Below are positions 31,718-44,397 of a stretch of 64,000 bases of DNA, in pieces. The DNA is from Lactuca virosa (Eukaryota > Streptophyta > Magnoliopsida > Asterales > Asteraceae). A program made the translations under genes and the position numbers. Where the stretch lies: assembly GCA_928212115.1 (NCBI GenBank), contig CAKMRJ010005745.1, positions 99,457,964-99,521,963 of the forward strand, written 5' to 3'. The number at the start of each line of letters is the position of its first letter. Position 1 is the stretch's first letter. The notes under the pieces were generated by a model. That model saw nothing but the letters and a program-made list of their open reading frames with translations, was not told the origin of the DNA and did not search any database.

Positions 31718-32073
31718 AACACAAATAATGAAATAAAAGTATGCAAACAACAAAATTCAAATCTTAACCATATCAATCCGTTGACTTTCGGGCAAAATCG
31801 ACCAATTTGGAGACTGAAGAGCTCTCAACCACTGAAAATCATCCACATTTGCCCAATTCCCTGTATCCTCATACAAATTCGACTCCTTGAGATCAAACAC
31901 AAATAATGAAATAAAAGTATGCAAACAACAAAATTCAAATCTTAACCATATCAATCCGTTGACTTTCGGGCAAAATCGACCAATTTGGAGACTGAAGAGC
32001 TCTCAACCACTGAAAATCATCCACATTTGCCCAATTCCCTGTATCCTCATACAAATTCGACTCCTTGAGATCA
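31718..32073. repeat. 178-bp tandem duplication at 3' end of cofactor C gene (copy 2)
   Basis: Units 31,718-31,895 and 31,896-32,073, matching those in copy 1. Confidence 0.95.
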
Positions 32074-32930
32074 GTTTCAATCCCATCATAACACAACCTG
32101 TAAGGTCCAAATCGGACCCCACAACTCCGTTCGATTATCGGACGACTTCTACACCGAAGATAAAAATCAGTCAATTTAGCCTCATGAACCCTAATTTGAT
32201 GCGATGCCAACACAAACAAACACCCCTCCGCCTCCTCAATCAATATCGAACCCGACACCGGGCCCACGTAAATTTTACAATTCCGGACCCGGTTTATAAA
32301 CAATGTCCGGAAACGACCCTTTAACTTCACCTCACAATTGGTCAAATCCGAAAGCACGAATTCCCGGATCTCGGATCCGGTAAATTCCTTTGTTAGAATC
32401 GCGTTTTCCGTGCCACGAAACCCCGGTGAATCGTTGATCGTGTAGCTTGTCTTGTGTTCGGGTTCTGATTCCGGTTTCGATTCCGGTTCTGGTTCCGATT
32501 CCGGTTTCTTGGTGGGTTTGTTTTTGAAGGAGAATTTTTTTCTTGGTTTGACTTTGGAGGTGACGGAATCGAGGGTTTGTTTGAGGTCGGAGATGGTTTT
32601 GAGAGAAGAGCGGACTTCGTATGGGGGTAAAAAGTAGGAGTTTTCAGCGACTAGTTTTTCGAGGTCGGAAATGGAATTGGAGATTCTTTCGAGGTCGGAA
32701 TTGGGATCTTGGTTTGGGGTTTGTTGGATTTGAGTGAGGGAAGATTCGATTGATTGTTTGGAGTTTGTAAAGGTGGTAAGAAATGATTGGGTGGATTCAA
32801 AAGTTGGGTCTTTTGAGTTGGTTTTGGTGGAAATACGGGCCTGGTGGAGGTTGGATAGGCGGTCGATCATGGCGGCATGTTTCCGTTGGGTGGTTTCATC
32901 GGTGGAGATGTCATCGGTGTGTTCATTCAT
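31935..32930 (-). CDS. TFCC: Tubulin-folding cofactor C (PORCINO/TBCC family), copy 2
   Basis: Predicted 331-aa protein identical to copy 1 at every residue, including the QIRVH arginine motif of the C-CAP domain and the WANVDDFQWLRALQSPNWS end. The same 5' UTR intron borders are present. Upstream it lacks the solo LTR found near copy 1, and after 34,338 its upstream sequence is different, so the two copies may be expressed differently. Identity over 331 codons, against four changes in the 196-aa neighbour, fits a recent duplication with constraint or gene conversion on cofactor C. Confidence 0.95.
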   Translation of the reverse strand: MNEHTDDISTDETTQRKHAAMIDRLSNLHQARISTKTNSKDPTFESTQSFLTTFTNSKQSIESSLTQIQQTPNQDPNSDLERISNSISDLEKLVAENSYFLPPYEVRSSLKTISDLKQTLDSVTSKVKPRKKFSFKNKPTKKPESEPEPESKPESEPEHKTSYTINDSPGFRGTENAILTKEFTGSEIREFVLSDLTNCEVKLKGRFRTLFINRVRNCKIYVGPVSGSILIEEAEGCLFVLASHQIRVHEAKLTDFYLRCRSRPIIERSCGVRFGPYRLCYDGIETDLKESNLYEDTGNWANVDDFQWLRALQSPNWSILPESQRIDMVKI

Positions 32931-32982
32931 TGCTTTTTGATAAGTAAAAATCGTGTGGCGTTTCTTCAAATGTCACCAAAAC

Positions 32983-33474
32983 TGCAACAAGTTTATCAAA
33001 GCATCATCTTAAGATAAGGTGGAAAATAAAGAAGAAACTAATGACACTGTTTATCAATTAAGTATTGATTTATGTAAGGTGCAACTACTAAAAGATCCTA
33101 AATATCTTGGTTTGAAGATGTTACACATAAAACAAGGTAATAAATATCTGGTTTGAAGATGTTACACATAAAACAAGGTAAATAGGTATATATTTTGGTT
33201 CAAGCATTTTATCAAACAGTTGATATGCACAAATCAGATGACATACAATCCGGTTGAACATTGAAACCCATGGGCCTAATATGATAAATAAAATATAGGT
33301 CTAAGAAAATTCACGGTTTCATATCATCAATAGCAAAATAATCAAATCAAACTAAACAAAACAAAACCCAACCGCTTCATACAGTAGACACCTAGGGTTT
33401 CACATTACCTTTCAAAAAACTTGCTGTGAATGAAGGATCGAGCATTGCTAAAGAAATTTGAGGAAATAACTTAC
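32983..33474 (-). other. Likely 5' UTR intron of cofactor C, copy 2
   Basis: Donor AATCAG|GTAAGT at 33,474 and acceptor TTGTTGCAG at about 32,983, as in copy 1. It contains the 42-bp tandem duplication at 33,099-33,181. Confidence 0.5.
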
Positions 33475-33933
33475 CTGATTGAGGATCGACGATTTCTTTT
33501 CCGAATTAAGATGAAGATGACTTCTTCTCCCAATTTCTCCCGTTCTACATGTCCTCGATTTGCTAACACTGCAGTGGAAATTAATTTTATACAAAGATAC
33601 GTTTGATGGAAATTTTACAAAGGTCATTATGCAAGAATAATTTATGAAAATGGTCCCTAATAAATTACAGATATGATCCCTGTGACGGAATATTACACTA
33701 GAAATTGTCGCTATATAATATAATTTTGCATAAAATGTACATAAACAGAAAACAATTACAGAAAAGATCCTTAAATAATTACATAGATGGTCATTGTGTC
33801 ATAAAAATGGTCCCTATCTAATAGAATTTTGTAGAAAAAGTCCCTGTACAAAAAACAATTACATAAAAGGTCCAAGACAAATGCAGAAATGATCCATACG
33901 GTAGAAAACTGCAACAAAAGTACTCCTTATGTA

Positions 33934-34241
33934 GGGGATGTTTGGCTTACCTTTTAAAACAACTCTTGAACTTTTAACTTTTTCAAAAAGTTAAAAAAAG
34001 TCCAAAAGATGTTTGGCAAAATAGAAAAGTTCTTTTAAATCAACTTTTAGCCATGAACAAAAATGAGCTTTTTTAAAAGTTATAAAATCCCAATTTTTTG
34101 TGATTTTGGCTTTTATCTCTTAAAAGTCTTAAAAGTCCACCCAAACACATTTTAAATACCTACTTTTAAAAAAAGTTCTTTTAGAAAAAGTCCTTTTTAC
34201 AAAATGGCTTTTAACTTAAAAAAGAAATCCCAAACACACCC
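33934..34241. mobile_element. MITE-like element with GTA target duplication (copy 2)
   Basis: Counterpart of 21,461-21,769, with GTA on both sides (33,931-33,933; 34,242-34,244). Confidence 0.65.
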
Positions 34242-34338
34242 GTAATAGAATTTTACAGAAAAAGGTCATATGCAGAGAGAATTGCAGAAATTGTCCTCAT
34301 GGCAGAAAATTGCAACATAAATGGTCCGTGTATAATAG

Positions 34339-35779
34339 GGAAAAAACTAAGAAATATAAGGGCAACAACCAAGCAACAATAACCAGCAGGGGTAAAATGG
34401 TCAAAATCGCAAAAGGAATTCCAAACACAACTATCACAATAAAATAACGAATGCAACCGAAATCCAACTCAATATATAAATAAATCCTCAAGTTTCATAT
34501 CAAATCAAAAATACATCTGTTATGATATTGAAGAAAGATATAACTTAACGTTCCCCCTTCATCAGAATTTTGAAATTCTATAAATCAAAGAAATACACCA
34601 CAAAAAATCAAGTATCAAGATTGTAGTTGGGCATGAAAGGGTAAATATAGAGAATACCTGATTGAATGAGGTCATTTACCCATGAATTTCCTGGATCAAG
34701 TATTTTTTAGACCACCTGCATTCAAGACACACAGAAGATAAGATGGAACCCATGAAACCAAAAATTAAAACTTATGAAACAAAAAACCACAATCTATGGA
34801 TGTAAGAAGAAACAGGATCCATTAGAACTTCACAATAGTTTTAAAATGTTAGATGAGAAAGAAGATTACAAGGATAACAAGATAAAGAGGGAGAGGGTAA
34901 GGTTAATTTTCAAAATACACCTACATGTAATGCAAAATGATAATGACAGATGTAGGTTGTGGTGACAGCAGGGGAGCAGTAGTGCTAGTTGTTCGGTGGA
35001 GAATCTGTTAAAATGGTGGAGCAATGACAACGTTGAACGTTTGATGAAGATAAGCATCGAGATTGACATAGCAGATGACTTATAAAGTGCATTTCTTATT
35101 GGCCAATTGAGGACATAGAAAAGGAAAAATGAGTTGTTTATAGTAATGAGGGAGGTAGATTGATGTACACTGGTGCAGGCGGTGAGAACCCCATATTTGG
35201 TAAATCTGCCATTAACTAAAAGAAATATGTAACAAAAAATATCTTCTCAATTGTGATCAATTCGTTTGGGAGTGAAGAACCAAATGAAATCCAAGGCCAA
35301 TATAGAAAAGCAAAAAGTGCAAGAACCCAAAATGGAAACGAAACTTAAAAAATATACCAGCTTAGAGCTAAACAACATAAATTGATTCAGGGTTCTTACT
35401 TCTTACTAAAAACTACCGGACAGGGTAGCGATGTCGTTGGTTTAAGAGCCACCACCTCCAAAACCTCAAATCATCAGAAGAAGATACCAAAGAGGAGAGA
35501 ACGACAACGGAGTTAAAAAACTGGAGGAGATAGGCAACGGTGATGAAGATGTGTTGGTCTTCGACTGAGAGCTTTTATAATTTTAGGGTTATAAATAACT
35601 AAGATCGAAACCAATTCAAGTGGTTGAAAGTGAGGTTTGACCGAATCAAGTTCCTGAAAATAAGGAATACTAATTCAAACTTTAAACGCCAGTTTAGCCT
35701 TTGATTTATTTATTTTTGTTGACCAAATAAAAAATTTATGCATAAATTCATTGTAAAAAATGCATTATATCTTGTATCT

Positions 35780-35781
<2 letters not shown>
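34339..35781 (-). ncRNA. Possible minus-strand noncoding transcript
   Basis: Reading the minus strand: TTATAAAAG, a TATA-like box at about 35,572-35,580; a C/T-rich leader to about 35,400 ending near TTTTTAG|TAAG; and a candidate exon at about 34,658-34,718 bounded by TTGAATGCAG and TCAATCAG|GTATTC. No long open frame. It may be a remnant promoter and UTR exons of a lost gene. Weak evidence; transcript data would decide. Confidence 0.25.

Positions 35782-35823
<42 letters not shown>
35782..35823. repeat. (TA)n microsatellite
   Basis: TA run of about 42 bp. Confidence 0.95.
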
Positions 35824-35825
<2 letters not shown>

Positions 35826-37105
35826 CACATGACCGAGTCAGGTCAGACATTTTTGGCTGACTCGGTCAGCTGAAGCTGTTTGGTAAACCTTCTGATTCGG
35901 AAATTGAAGTCTGACCCGGTAAGAAAGAAAGAATCGACTGACTGGGAAAGGAAGACCCCGTGTTCCAGTTGTGCCCTTGCCTGTTTATCCCTGTGAGTTT
36001 GCGTGTGTATCATATCCCAGCAGGAAGAATCGATCCAACACCCACTTTGCGTCTCGTCCTTAATAGACTCACATAATCGATCGATCCAACACCCCCTTTG
36101 CTTTCTTAAAAATCACACCCCCACCAAGTTTTAATCGTTTATATCTCTAGATCGATCGATGGACTCGAGGGACTGCCTCACCACTTTGGTTCGAATTTAA
36201 TTACATGTATGTTTCCCCTTCTCATTTGCGTTTATATCTCTAACAACAGCAAGAAATCAGACACTACCCCTTCTTCTAAATCGATCACAGTTGCCTGTTG
36301 ATTTTGGATTTAGACAATATGAATAAATATTGAAGAAAAATAAGGGGCGTGATATGCAGATGAAAATGGAGAACGAGATAGGCTTAACTTAAGGTATCCA
36401 TTTTAATTTTTGAATATTTCTTCATATTATGCAAATGTCTTCTAAAACACGTTTTAATATTTTTGTTTCATCACAAATCATGATTATAATATGTGTATTT
36501 GATAGCCTCCACTATAATCAGGCTCCGATTATGATTGTGAAAAATATCCAATTTGGTGGTCAAAAGTCAAAGTCTTGAGTTCACTGTATGGTTGATGTTG
36601 CTCTACAAATTTATCATGGATATCATAAATCTAATGTTCTAGGAAATAGGATATGATTGATAATTACTTAAAAATTTGACTTTGACATTTGTTCATATTG
36701 ATGATTTCTAGAGTATATTATTCCTGGAGTTGACTTTTGTTGATGAATTGTACTATATGAGATGTTATATGATCGATCTTAAGAACAGAAAAAAATAAAA
36801 GTATACTTTAATTGGTGCTAGGTGAAGCTCTCTGTAGCTATATATTATAGATAAATATATATTATGTATGTTGGACATTTGTTGTTGCTATTGTATTTTT
36901 GTTGGTATGCGTTTAGTTTGAAATCAAGTGTCTGATCAGATGTACAATCAAATTGCAGGGTAAAATTGTCATTTTTCATCAGTCAACACATTCAGTCAAA
37001 TGTACAATCAAACAACATGGTTTCTTACTCAGTCAGAATTTCTTTCCCAAACAGACATTTCCCAATCAGCACTTTCTCAGTCAGCAACTATCAAACGAGA
37101 CCTAA
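35824..37105. mobile_element. Possible hAT-like nonautonomous element
   Basis: The left part has GAC(C)GAGTCAGGTCAGAC..GGCTGACTCGGTCAG and GTTTGGTAAAC. The right part has repeated CAGTCAG phrases and ends ATCAAACGAGACC, whose reverse complement GGTCTCGTTTGAT resembles hAT-type ends. A third such end, GGGTTGTTTGATAATGAGCTG, is at 38,612. No transposase frame is seen and no clean 8-bp duplication was found, so borders are uncertain. Confidence 0.35.
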
Positions 37106-40100
37106 ATTGCATTCCACTATCTGTTTTGAAAAATACTTTATTTTTATATTGGATCCAAAATTAGGTGAAAGAACTAATGAAAGAGATTAATAAGCATCTT
37201 TAGGACCTACTATTTGCATTTTATTTGATATCATATTTAGATATTAAAAAGGTTTAGTTTTTAATAGCTTAGACTCTCCTTTAATTTTATGGAAGAAAAC
37301 TATTATTAGGAATGGATGTTATTGAAGTAGTTATCATATTTGGAAATGCTATTGGAAACCAGACCTTTATTCCAAGAATTTCTTTAACTCGTTCCGAAAA
37401 ATAATTTCCTTTCAAATTCCAAACAAAATAGTTTCCACTGGCCATATGTGTTATAATGACAATTAACAAGAGTCAAGGATAATCCTTATCGAAGATTGGT
37501 TTGTATCTCAGACAACCTGTTTTTTCACATAGATAATTGTATGTTGCCTTATCTAGAGTTCAAAATAAAAAAAAACTAAAATTGTTAATTTTAGATAAGG
37601 ATTTTGGATTTACAAATACCACTTTCAATATTGTGCATAAATACATGTTAAAAAATATATGAAAATATAGTTCAATTTTTTTTTCTTTATAACATATTTT
37701 TTTATTGATGATACATTTTTATTCAGGATTTTATCTGTAATTAATTTTATGGTTTTGTGTTCATGTATTATTATTATATTACCTTACTTTATAACTTTAA
37801 ATAAAACAATGCTATCTTTATAATTGATTGTCTATATATTTTTTTTCTTTTATAATTTTATATTTTGTTATACATCATAATGAAACAACATTGGTCATAT
37901 GTTCAAAATATTTTATAAAATTAATTTTAATTAAATATTATATTTTTACAAACAAAACATCTAAGTTTCTAAAAAATAGTTATTTATAAAAATATTATTA
38001 ATTATAACATCTATTAACGTGTTATAACTTATAATCTAATAAAATAAATAAATAAATAAATTTACATAAACTGGTCACAGGCTCACAGCCTCAAAGGGAT
38101 CCGAATTTGCCCAATGACTTGTCCACCCAAATATCAATCGCATCGACCCAAGGCCCAACGTTTTCGACCCAATACACAGTTAATTGTTAATTTGTGTTTT
38201 TTAACACCAAATTCGGTTTGAGCTCAAATTGTTTTGTTTCTTTTGTAGTATGTCATATTGTCATAAATATTAGAAACTAATATTAACTACATTTTGGCAT
38301 AAACATGATAAATCTTCATCAACATACAAATTCCAACTTTGAATTTATTAGTGCCAACATCAAATCACCACCGTTACATTGGTGGTGGTCAAAATTCTCA
38401 TACGTATGATCATAAATAAATATTGAAACTTATATCCGTACGAATTATATATTTTTAACTAGACATTTGTAGATTTGTTTATGGCTTAATTGCATATCTT
38501 TATCGCTATAATCATCATTAACCAAAATATACCCTTATATTGACAAAATAAATTTTCTCAATTTTAGGGACGCAACATTCAGTTTTTGTCAACTGCTAAA
38601 AACGTAAATTTAAGGGTTGTTTGATAATGAGCTGATCAGGTCCGGTCAACAAGTTTTGGCTGACTGTTGACCTCCACAATAGCAGGTATGCATTTGATTT
38701 TTTTTTTTTTTGAAATCAATTGACAAACTGATTTGTATGAGCCGATGTATGAAATCAGACGATATATGTATGAAAACAGAATACGTATGTGATGTTTATT
38801 GATGATAAAAAGTGTAGGTTGGTTGATGATGCCCACAAGGTATTTGTTAGCTTGCTTGACAGAGACTTAAGTGTCTTGGAACACTATTATTGTTGGACAC
38901 GATTAAAAAGGTTTTGCAGTGAGAGCAATTGAATTGGTCTCACAGATGCAAGAGGAACAATTGAAGCCAGAGCCCCATCACCATAATCTCACTACTCCCT
39001 ATTGTTGGTAATATTGGTTATTCAATAATCTAATGGAATATAAGATCAATGGCTTTTCTAGAAAATGGTGTTTGGATGTTGATTTTTAGTTTTATATATT
39101 TATGTCTTCTTTGTATAGTTCCTTGTTGATCTACAAACAAATTTTACACAATGAAGGGTGATATGAATTTTATATCATTATAGAAAAAAGTATGATGTGA
39201 GTTGAGAGCATTACAACATGATAGAGAAGATTTTAATATACTCTCATTGTGATTTTGTACTTTTTATTTTTTCCGAAATGAATACAAGGTTTTCGATTTG
39301 TTATTTGAATAAAATAACAACAGTGAAGTTTAAAGGATGAGAGAGGGAGAAAGTTGAGACTTGAGAGCAATGTGTATAAGAAATTATATTAATTTTTTGC
39401 TTCGTTACAAACGTCTAATTATGTTTGCCTAAATGCATGTAATAAGTTGTATGTGTGTCTTTTTTGGAATTACTATTATAATGTATCCTATATCGGTGTG
39501 GACACAATCCTATAAAAAATATATGTTGGAGTTTAGTTATAAACCAAAAACTCTAGAATAATGAAATTTTTTATCTAATCTATATTTAAGGAAATTAATT
39601 CCATAACCTAAATCACCAATCTACATATCATGTGTTTTGCTTTTTAACTGCAGAAAAAAATATCAACCCTTAATCGATCGACAATCGATAGACGTGTCTC
39701 TTTCATCAAATGGTTCGTGCATAGCAACCCCTCAATCAATCAACAATTACCTCCTTAATTTTCCTCTTTTCCTCTGCATAATACACGCGACACCCACCTC
39801 TAGTATCGCACTCCACCAACGCCGTCTACCTCCAGTGGCCCCTCGCTAAGTTTGAACTCAGAAAATCAATTTTATCTTCTCTAAATTTCCGCATGCTATT
39901 GTCTTCACACATATATATAAAGGAAAAAGCATCCATTATTTGGGTTTTGTCTTGCTCGGTTTAATAAGAAAAAAAATAAACGATTATGTGTTTAATTTGT
40001 TATTACTAAAATTTATAAGAAAAATAACATCCTTTCCGTGGTTTGGTGTTCTTGTGTTGCTTCCCAAGAAAAAAAAATCATATTATATGTGTGTTTTTTG

Positions 40101-40981
40101 GGCGATCCTACTCTATGTTCTATGTGATACACAAGATATTCTAATCGAAGTGGTTTACTGATGGACTGCACACTCCATTTCAGTTTAATATTTTTGAGAT
40201 ATTGATTCATTTTTAATTTGAAATTGATCTTATAAGTGGAAGAAATAATATTAGTTTTTATAACATTATCTTATTGATGTATTGATGCTAAGTTTCAGAT
40301 TCCAACAAGATTTATTACAAGAATGAATGATTTTACATGAAATGTGAAACGGAGATGAACAATAGTCGTCAAATAGATATTTTTAAGAATGACATGGTAT
40401 TCTTATAGAATGAAGATTTCTAAAAATGTTATTGAATTCTTATAGAACGAAGATCATAAGAATTAGTAACTCAAAAACATTGTATTTTTATAGAATGTGA
40501 CTATAATGTGTTTTTTTATTTATTTTTGGACCTTGATTCTTGAATAATGTTAATAAAAAATTGAGTATTCTTTAAAAATATTGTTATTCTTTAATAAATG
40601 GTTTGATAATTTGTTTTTTTTATGAAGTGTATCCAATCAAAATATTTATTTGGTAAGAATATGTATTAAGAATGTTGTTATTATTAAAGATGCTCATAAA
40701 CATATTTTTTTAAGAATTTATTCTTTTATAATACATTCAAATTATTTCAAAGAAAAAAAACATCCCTTGATTTTCGGCATAATCCCTACAAATATGATTT
40801 TTTTTCCTTTTATAATTCTCGCCTAAAAGACTAGAATACCCTTATAACAATTATTTTTAGAATTTGATTAATTAATTAATTCCAATATAATTATGGAAAT
40901 TCTAATTAAATAATTGGTCCATATTTGTTTTTTCTAAATTCTCATTGGTCCATTCGTCCACACAATACTTGTTGTCCACAT
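37106..40981. other. AT-rich intergenic region
   Basis: No convincing gene. Holds homopolymer runs, an (AATA)n stretch (38,036-38,062), a hAT-like end (38,612-38,780) with GGTCCGGTCAACAAGTTTTGGCTGAC-like sequence, and repeats of GAATG..TATTCTTATAGAA between 40,380 and 40,500. Open frames such as 39,637-39,849 and 39,940-40,161 lack any recognisable feature. Confidence 0.6.
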
Positions 40982-41602
40982 TATATATATATATATAGTG
41001 GTTCAAATGAGAACAAAAAAAGTTTAGGAACTGTACGAACCATTTTTAAATTTTTTTTCATTAAGGGTATTTTGGACAAATCAAACATTAATATTATATT
41101 AAGTAAACTTTTTCATTCTCTAGGTTACAACTATTTTCCACTTGTTGTTGGACAGCCGCCGGACCATCGTTGGGCTAACACCAAATTCAATGACATTTTT
41201 TGGTCATATTCACATCTTAATAAAACAAACATTGTAGTTCTTATTTATTTGGTAATACTTTTTAAAACATACAATTTCATTTTTGCAGTCAAATATACTA
41301 AATTTTAATAAAAAATAGATTAATGCCTTGACAAATTCAATTTTCTCTTTTCTAAATTGTAGATTAAAAAAAGAATATATCGTGTATAAGTCATATTTAC
41401 AGATTAAAATATAATATTCACAATTTAATAAACATATTAATTCACTAATACACATTTAAATATTTTCATTCATTCATATTTTAATACAAAAATTTATATA
41501 AAATATACCACTTATAGTCCATTTTTAGTTTAATACCTAAAATTCACAACATAACATAATACAATCCATTATACATGAACTCACATATTTAAAGAAGTTA
41601 AT
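40982..41602. other. (TA)n with Micron-like left end, then AT-rich DNA
   Basis: The TA run at 40,982-40,997 is followed by GTGGTTCAAATGAGAACAAA, resembling the left end of the TA-embedded element at 16,084 (GGTTCCGTTGAGATTT). The right end was not found; the gypsy LTR begins at 41,603. Confidence 0.4.
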
Positions 41603-41662
41603 TGTAACATCCAGTTCAGGTGAGCAATTGTCAAGTTTAAAAATTCAAAGGTTTTTGCCCTA

Positions 41663-41762
41663 TTCACGACGTGAGATATGTATGTCACGTTGTGAGGAGA
41701 TTAGTGCAATCACACATCACCTTTGGGCTCACGACGTGAGCACATATGGCTCACGACGTGAG
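41663..41762 (+). promoter_or_regulatory. Palindrome cluster 1 (CTCACGACGTGAG)
   Basis: Four copies, two perfect (41,728 and 41,750), 45-145 bp upstream of the TATA-like box. Each has an ACGACGT centre with two CpGs. Confidence 0.75.
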
Positions 41763-42889
41763 ACTTGCCTGTGAGGAAACCCTAATTGTGGGGGTTTTAT
41801 TTCCGTATTTAAAGGAAGTGAGGGCTAGGTTAGCCCACCCTCAACCTCCATCACCTCCTTGCACTCCCCTTTGAAACCCTATCATCCATATTTGATCTTG
41901 AGCTTATTTGTGGTGATTTTAGCCAAGGAGAAGGAAAGGAAGAGCAACTAATCCATCATTTCTACATTTCAAGTCTCACCATCAAGCATTTGCACACCTT
42001 GTGGACCTTTTGTGAGTATCAAGTTCATTGCTTTATGAGTCCATAAGCTTAGATTTAGGTTTTTATGCTTAATCCTTCATATTCAAGATGATGTAGTGGT
42101 TGGAATCCATAAAGTTGCCAACTTTATAGATCTCCAGTGTCCCTTGAGTAGTATAGATGCTAGATATGGAATAGGGTTGAGTTTATTGACTCTTTCATGA
42201 GATTTGGGGCTATTTTCTCCTTTTGTGCCCTAGTTAGTGTTTGGGACATGCATTGGAAATGTATGTCCGAAAAGCCATAATTTTTGTGATGTTCTGGACT
42301 AGATAACACACTATGGAGGATTTGGTTTCTTGTCAAAAAGAGATTAAGACTTTCATTAAAAACTTCTGATCACAACATTCTCACGACGCGAGCACATGGG
42401 TGTCACGGCGTGAGGATGGTATTCCTCGACTGTTTTGACGTATTAGGTCACGAAGTGACTAGTGGATTGTAGGACTTTCGAGGGTGGATTGATTTTGACT
42501 TTACCAGGGTTTTGACCAAGTTTGACCTAAGGGTATTTTGGATATTTTGATATAATTTAAGTTAGGCCATGATTTCATTAATAAGGGTCGAGTAGAGCCG
42601 ATATTCGGAGTAGAGATTTATTCAGCTACTTGTTCGGATCGAGGTGAGTTTTCCTTACTGTACTTATGGGTCGAAGACACCAATGCCGACCAACTGGATT
42701 ATATATCCTGGTATAAAGGATGTTGATATGTAATAGTGATATGTTAGATCGGTATCCTGGTAAATAGGATGTAGTATGCGGTAGTGATATGTAGATCTGC
42801 CTGTTTGTCAGTTGACTGGTTATATGTTTATCTGTTTACTGAATATATGTTATATGTCGACATAGTATGGTTGGGATGAGGTAGTACTG

Positions 42890-43040
42890 CTTTTTGCGGT
42901 AGCCAACAAACCCGGGAGCAAGCCAGACATAAGCAGTGGGCTTGAAGGGAAAGCCATACTTATGTTGTGGGCTCGGGAGCAAGCCAAATATGAGTTGTGG
43001 GCCTGAAAGGCAAGCCAGACTCATACTGTGGGCTCAAGGA
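42890..43040 (+). repeat. Minisatellite in X LTR
   Basis: Three to four units with GTGGGCTTGAAGGGAAAGCC or GTGGGCTCGGGAGCAAGCC and a CATACTTATGTT spacer, between the donor-like and acceptor-like blocks. Confidence 0.8.
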
Positions 43041-43338
43041 TAATACAATATGTTAGCTGAGGACCCATTATATGTTGTTGTATGTTGTGTGTGTTGGTAC
43101 TTTGGAGGAACTCACTAAGCTTTGGCTTACAGTTTCAGTTTATTGTTCCGGATACTTCCGATGACCGTGGCAAGGCAAATGCATGATCGTATACATCCTT
43201 CAATTTTATGTTATTTGGATTTTGGGATACCATTATTACTGAAATTCACTTTTGAAGCAATGGTTTTGTAAACAATTTATGGATTTGAGTTGTTTTTGAA
43301 AAGTTAAAATTTATTGTGACTTTTGGAATATTACAAGT

Positions 43339-43350
43339 TGGTATCAGAGC
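43339..43350 (+). other. Primer-binding site of element X
   Basis: TGGTATCAGAGC, complementary to initiator tRNA(Met), three bases after the LTR. Shows that 41,603-43,335 is a 5' LTR and the element reads rightward. Confidence 0.93.
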
Positions 43351-44150
43351 CTTGGTTTGAGAGAATTGGATGAAAATTCATGTGAATCCAGACTCAAACT
43401 AACGAACAACAAATGTTTTATTTATTTATAAAAACGATTTTCAAAAATTGTTTTCAAAAGCAACCAAGGAAGGATGCGATGTGTACGATCATCCAGAGCA
43501 AAAAAGTATACCCCAAGTTACCACACTGTTATTTGATATGATGTTTATGATAGAACAACATGCTAGTGATAGGCTAGGGATCTCCAGGATGTGCATGATA
43601 GAATTGCCTAATGTATGATGCCTGATAGCATAGGGTTACTTATTGTATGAAATTGACATCATTACTGTTGTTGCTTAGTGTATGCATTATAGTTGTACAT
43701 AACTAGGATTTTATAGCCTGAGAATGTTTGGTTTAGCCTTATTTCCTTTTCTTGTCTGATGAAGGGATTAGGGTAGAATCAAGTATTCGGCTGTCTATAG
43801 GATCCAGTGTTATGTATGATTAGCATACATGAGTGTTGCAGGGTTGGTGGAAGTTTCATGGATGAGTATATGTGTGAGCAGCCAGACAAATGAGGAATGT
43901 TTAGCCACTCTCTCTCTCTCTCTCTCTCTCGAGTGATGATAGGATGTATGCATATCCTAGTTGTTGTATTTGTGTTAGGCAGTTGTGATGATCATTGAGA
44001 TAAATACGGGTAGATGTGGAAGGTAGTATGGGCCCATACTATTGAAAGCACAGGACCTATACACATAGCAAAGAAGTCACAAAAAACCCAAGGGTATAGT
44101 CTCGTCTTGTGATTGTAGCAATGGGTATTGTGGCTTTTCTGATGTGTTTT
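43351..44150 (+). mobile_element. 5' leader of gypsy element X, interrupted by element Y
   Basis: Untranslated leader with no open frame over 60 codons; includes a (TC)n run (43,908-43,931). It stops at 44,150 where the LTR of element Y begins, so gag and pol of X, if present, lie beyond the right end of the window. Confidence 0.75.
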
Positions 44151-44340
44151 TGTGACAATCCGAAATTTTTATCTTGTACTCTTATTCAAATCAATGAAGG
44201 CCAGACTCGTTTTTGCTATCTTCTAGCTCTGTTTGGAGTCAATTAGAGTGTTTAAAACTTAGTATAATCAGGGGATGAGTCCTGGGATGAGTATTGTGAG
44301 TGTAACACCTTGCAAATGAGCCAAACACACCAACACAAGG

Positions 44341-44397
44341 TGTGTGCGGCCGCACACAAGAGTGTGCGGCCACACATCCATCCCAACCGCACACTCT
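44341..44397 (+). promoter_or_regulatory. Palindrome cluster 1 (GTGTGCGGCCGCACAC), Y 5' LTR
   Basis: One perfect 18-bp palindrome at 44,341-44,358, then GTGTGCGGCCACACA at 44,363 and a half site CCGCACACTC at 44,387, immediately upstream of the TATA-like CTATATATTC. Confidence 0.75.

Larger units (their letters stand above)
27981..34338. repeat. Segmental duplication, copy 2
   Basis: Direct repeat of 16,411-21,866 with scattered substitutions and single-base indels. It carries about 0.93 kb (28,879-29,805) that copy 1 lacks. Beyond 34,338 the sequence is unrelated to that after copy 1. Confidence 0.95.
41603..43335 (+). repeat. 5' LTR of gypsy element X (1.7 kb)
   Basis: Starts TGTAACATCC and ends GGAATATTACA, with a primer-binding site two to three bases on. 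Palindrome cluster 1: CTCACGACGTGAG-type at 41,663, 41,683, 41,728 and 41,750. TATTTAAA at about 41,808. Cluster 2 at 42,380 and 42,401. Donor-like block at 42,642 (GAGGTGAGTTTTCC, GGGTCGAAGACACC), minisatellite at 42,890-43,040, acceptor-like block at 43,107-43,152. Related to the G2 fragment at 12,419. Confidence 0.92.

Noticed and set aside
39637..40161. Small open frames in AT-rich intergenic DNA
   Set aside because: No start context, splice signals, codon bias or recognisable motif.
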